From positions 248,001 to 312,000 of the forward strand of contig JADJOP010000034.1 in the NCBI GenBank assembly GCA_016713735.1: a DNA stretch of 64,000 nucleotides, written 5' to 3'. Shown in pieces: positions 63,711 through 64,000 of the stretch (positions are counted from its first letter, which is position 1; each line of letters opens with the position of its first letter). A program made the position numbers and the translations under genes. A model generated the notes under the pieces. It searched no databases. It was not told where the DNA came from and worked only from the letters and a program-made list of their open reading frames with translations. Origin of the DNA: Bryobacterales bacterium (GTDB taxonomy: Bacteria; Acidobacteriota; Terriglobia; Bryobacterales; Bryobacteraceae).

Positions 63711-64000
63711 GCCGCGCCTACCTGAGTTTGATCGGCCGCAAGGGGGATGCGGAAGCCGACTGTGGAGCCGCTCGGCGAAGAGCGGATCTCTAATTGCGCG
63801 GTGGGACCGTAACACAGCTCCAGGCGGCGGCGGACATTGGAGAGCCCTACGCCCGCGCCGCGCGTGGAGTCGGCCGTGGCGCTGCCGAAGCCCGCGCCGG
63901 TGTCTTCAACGCGCACCGTGAGAGCGCCGTTCTCCACCCGTGCGATGAGGCGGACCGTACCGCCTTCGGGCAGCTGCGAGATGCCGTGCTTGATTGAGTT
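63707..64000 (-). CDS. LytS-type sensor histidine kinase, C-terminal part (start outside window)
   Basis: About 97 residues are visible. The frame is open to the window end and begins with an N-box 'NSIKHGISQLPEGG'. The G1 box 'VRVEDTGAGFGSAT' and G2 box 'GVGLSNVRRRLELCYG' follow, giving an intact HATPase_c domain of the LytS/YehU His_kinase family. It is upstream of the LytTR regulator with an ATGA overlap. Confidence 0.9.
   Translation of the reverse strand, partial: NSIKHGISQLPEGGTVRLIARVENGALTVRVEDTGAGFGSATADSTRGAGVGLSNVRRRLELCYGPTAQLEIRSSPSGSTVGFRIPLAADQTQVGAA

Overview
The window is GC-rich, almost fully coding DNA that looks chromosomal and comes from an acidobacterium of the Solibacter/Bryobacter group (Bryobacteraceae). 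This placement is an inference. It rests on several Oar-like outer-membrane receptors with carboxypeptidase-regulatory N-termini, a subtilase with a 'Soli_cterm'-type C-terminal domain, Tat-exported sulfatases and Gfo/Idh proteins, a PEP-CTERM protein and a squalene-hopene cyclase. No rRNA, tRNA, CRISPR array or insertion sequence was recognised.

Positions 1-9.3 kb hold the end of one Oar-like receptor, then a Cpx-like envelope-stress locus. A sensor kinase and regulator face an LTxxQ (CpxP/Spy-like) periplasmic protein, a DUF5666-like secreted protein and another Oar-like receptor. The divergent promoter region carries GTAAA-type direct repeats, and all three exported proteins contain GPGG-rich tracts. 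Positions 9.4-11.7 kb hold PRC-barrel, nitrilase and GNAT genes, apparently one translationally coupled unit. Positions 11.7-24.3 kb look like a degradative locus: a membrane-anchored DNA-binding-type regulator facing an Oar-like receptor, two FAD-dependent oxidoreductases and an epoxide-hydrolase-like enzyme, with a convergent GH127-type arabinofuranosidase gene. Between the last two lies about 0.8 kb of almost pure G/C runs that is most likely an assembly or base-calling artefact.

Positions 24.5-35.7 kb include purM-purN-Gfo/Idh, three overlapping amidohydrolase-like genes (only the middle one keeps the metal-binding HxH motif), dtd, nikR, acpS, a CDP-alcohol phosphatidyltransferase and greA. 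Positions 35.8-45.9 kb hold a frameshifted subtilase and a six-gene run: lpxD, LOG-family gene, SpoIIE-type phosphatase, potassium channel, nnrE/nnrD and tsaE. Positions 45.9-50.7 kb hold a MarR-led leftward operon (radical SAM, ALDH7-type dehydrogenase, sigma-like protein, hypothetical) divergent from a methyltransferase, with a perfect 14-bp palindrome between them.

Positions 50.7-64 kb contain two sulfatases (one translationally coupled to an MFS transporter), recA, a DinB-like protein, a PEP-CTERM protein, a hybrid histidine kinase with a degenerate ATPase domain, squalene-hopene cyclase, a sugar nucleotidyltransferase and a LytTR/LytS-type two-component pair cut by the window end. Three genes (acpS, the subtilase, the hybrid kinase) each appear to be out of frame by one base. 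With the G/C block, this suggests residual indel errors in the assembly, so these should not be read as true pseudogenes without checking reads.
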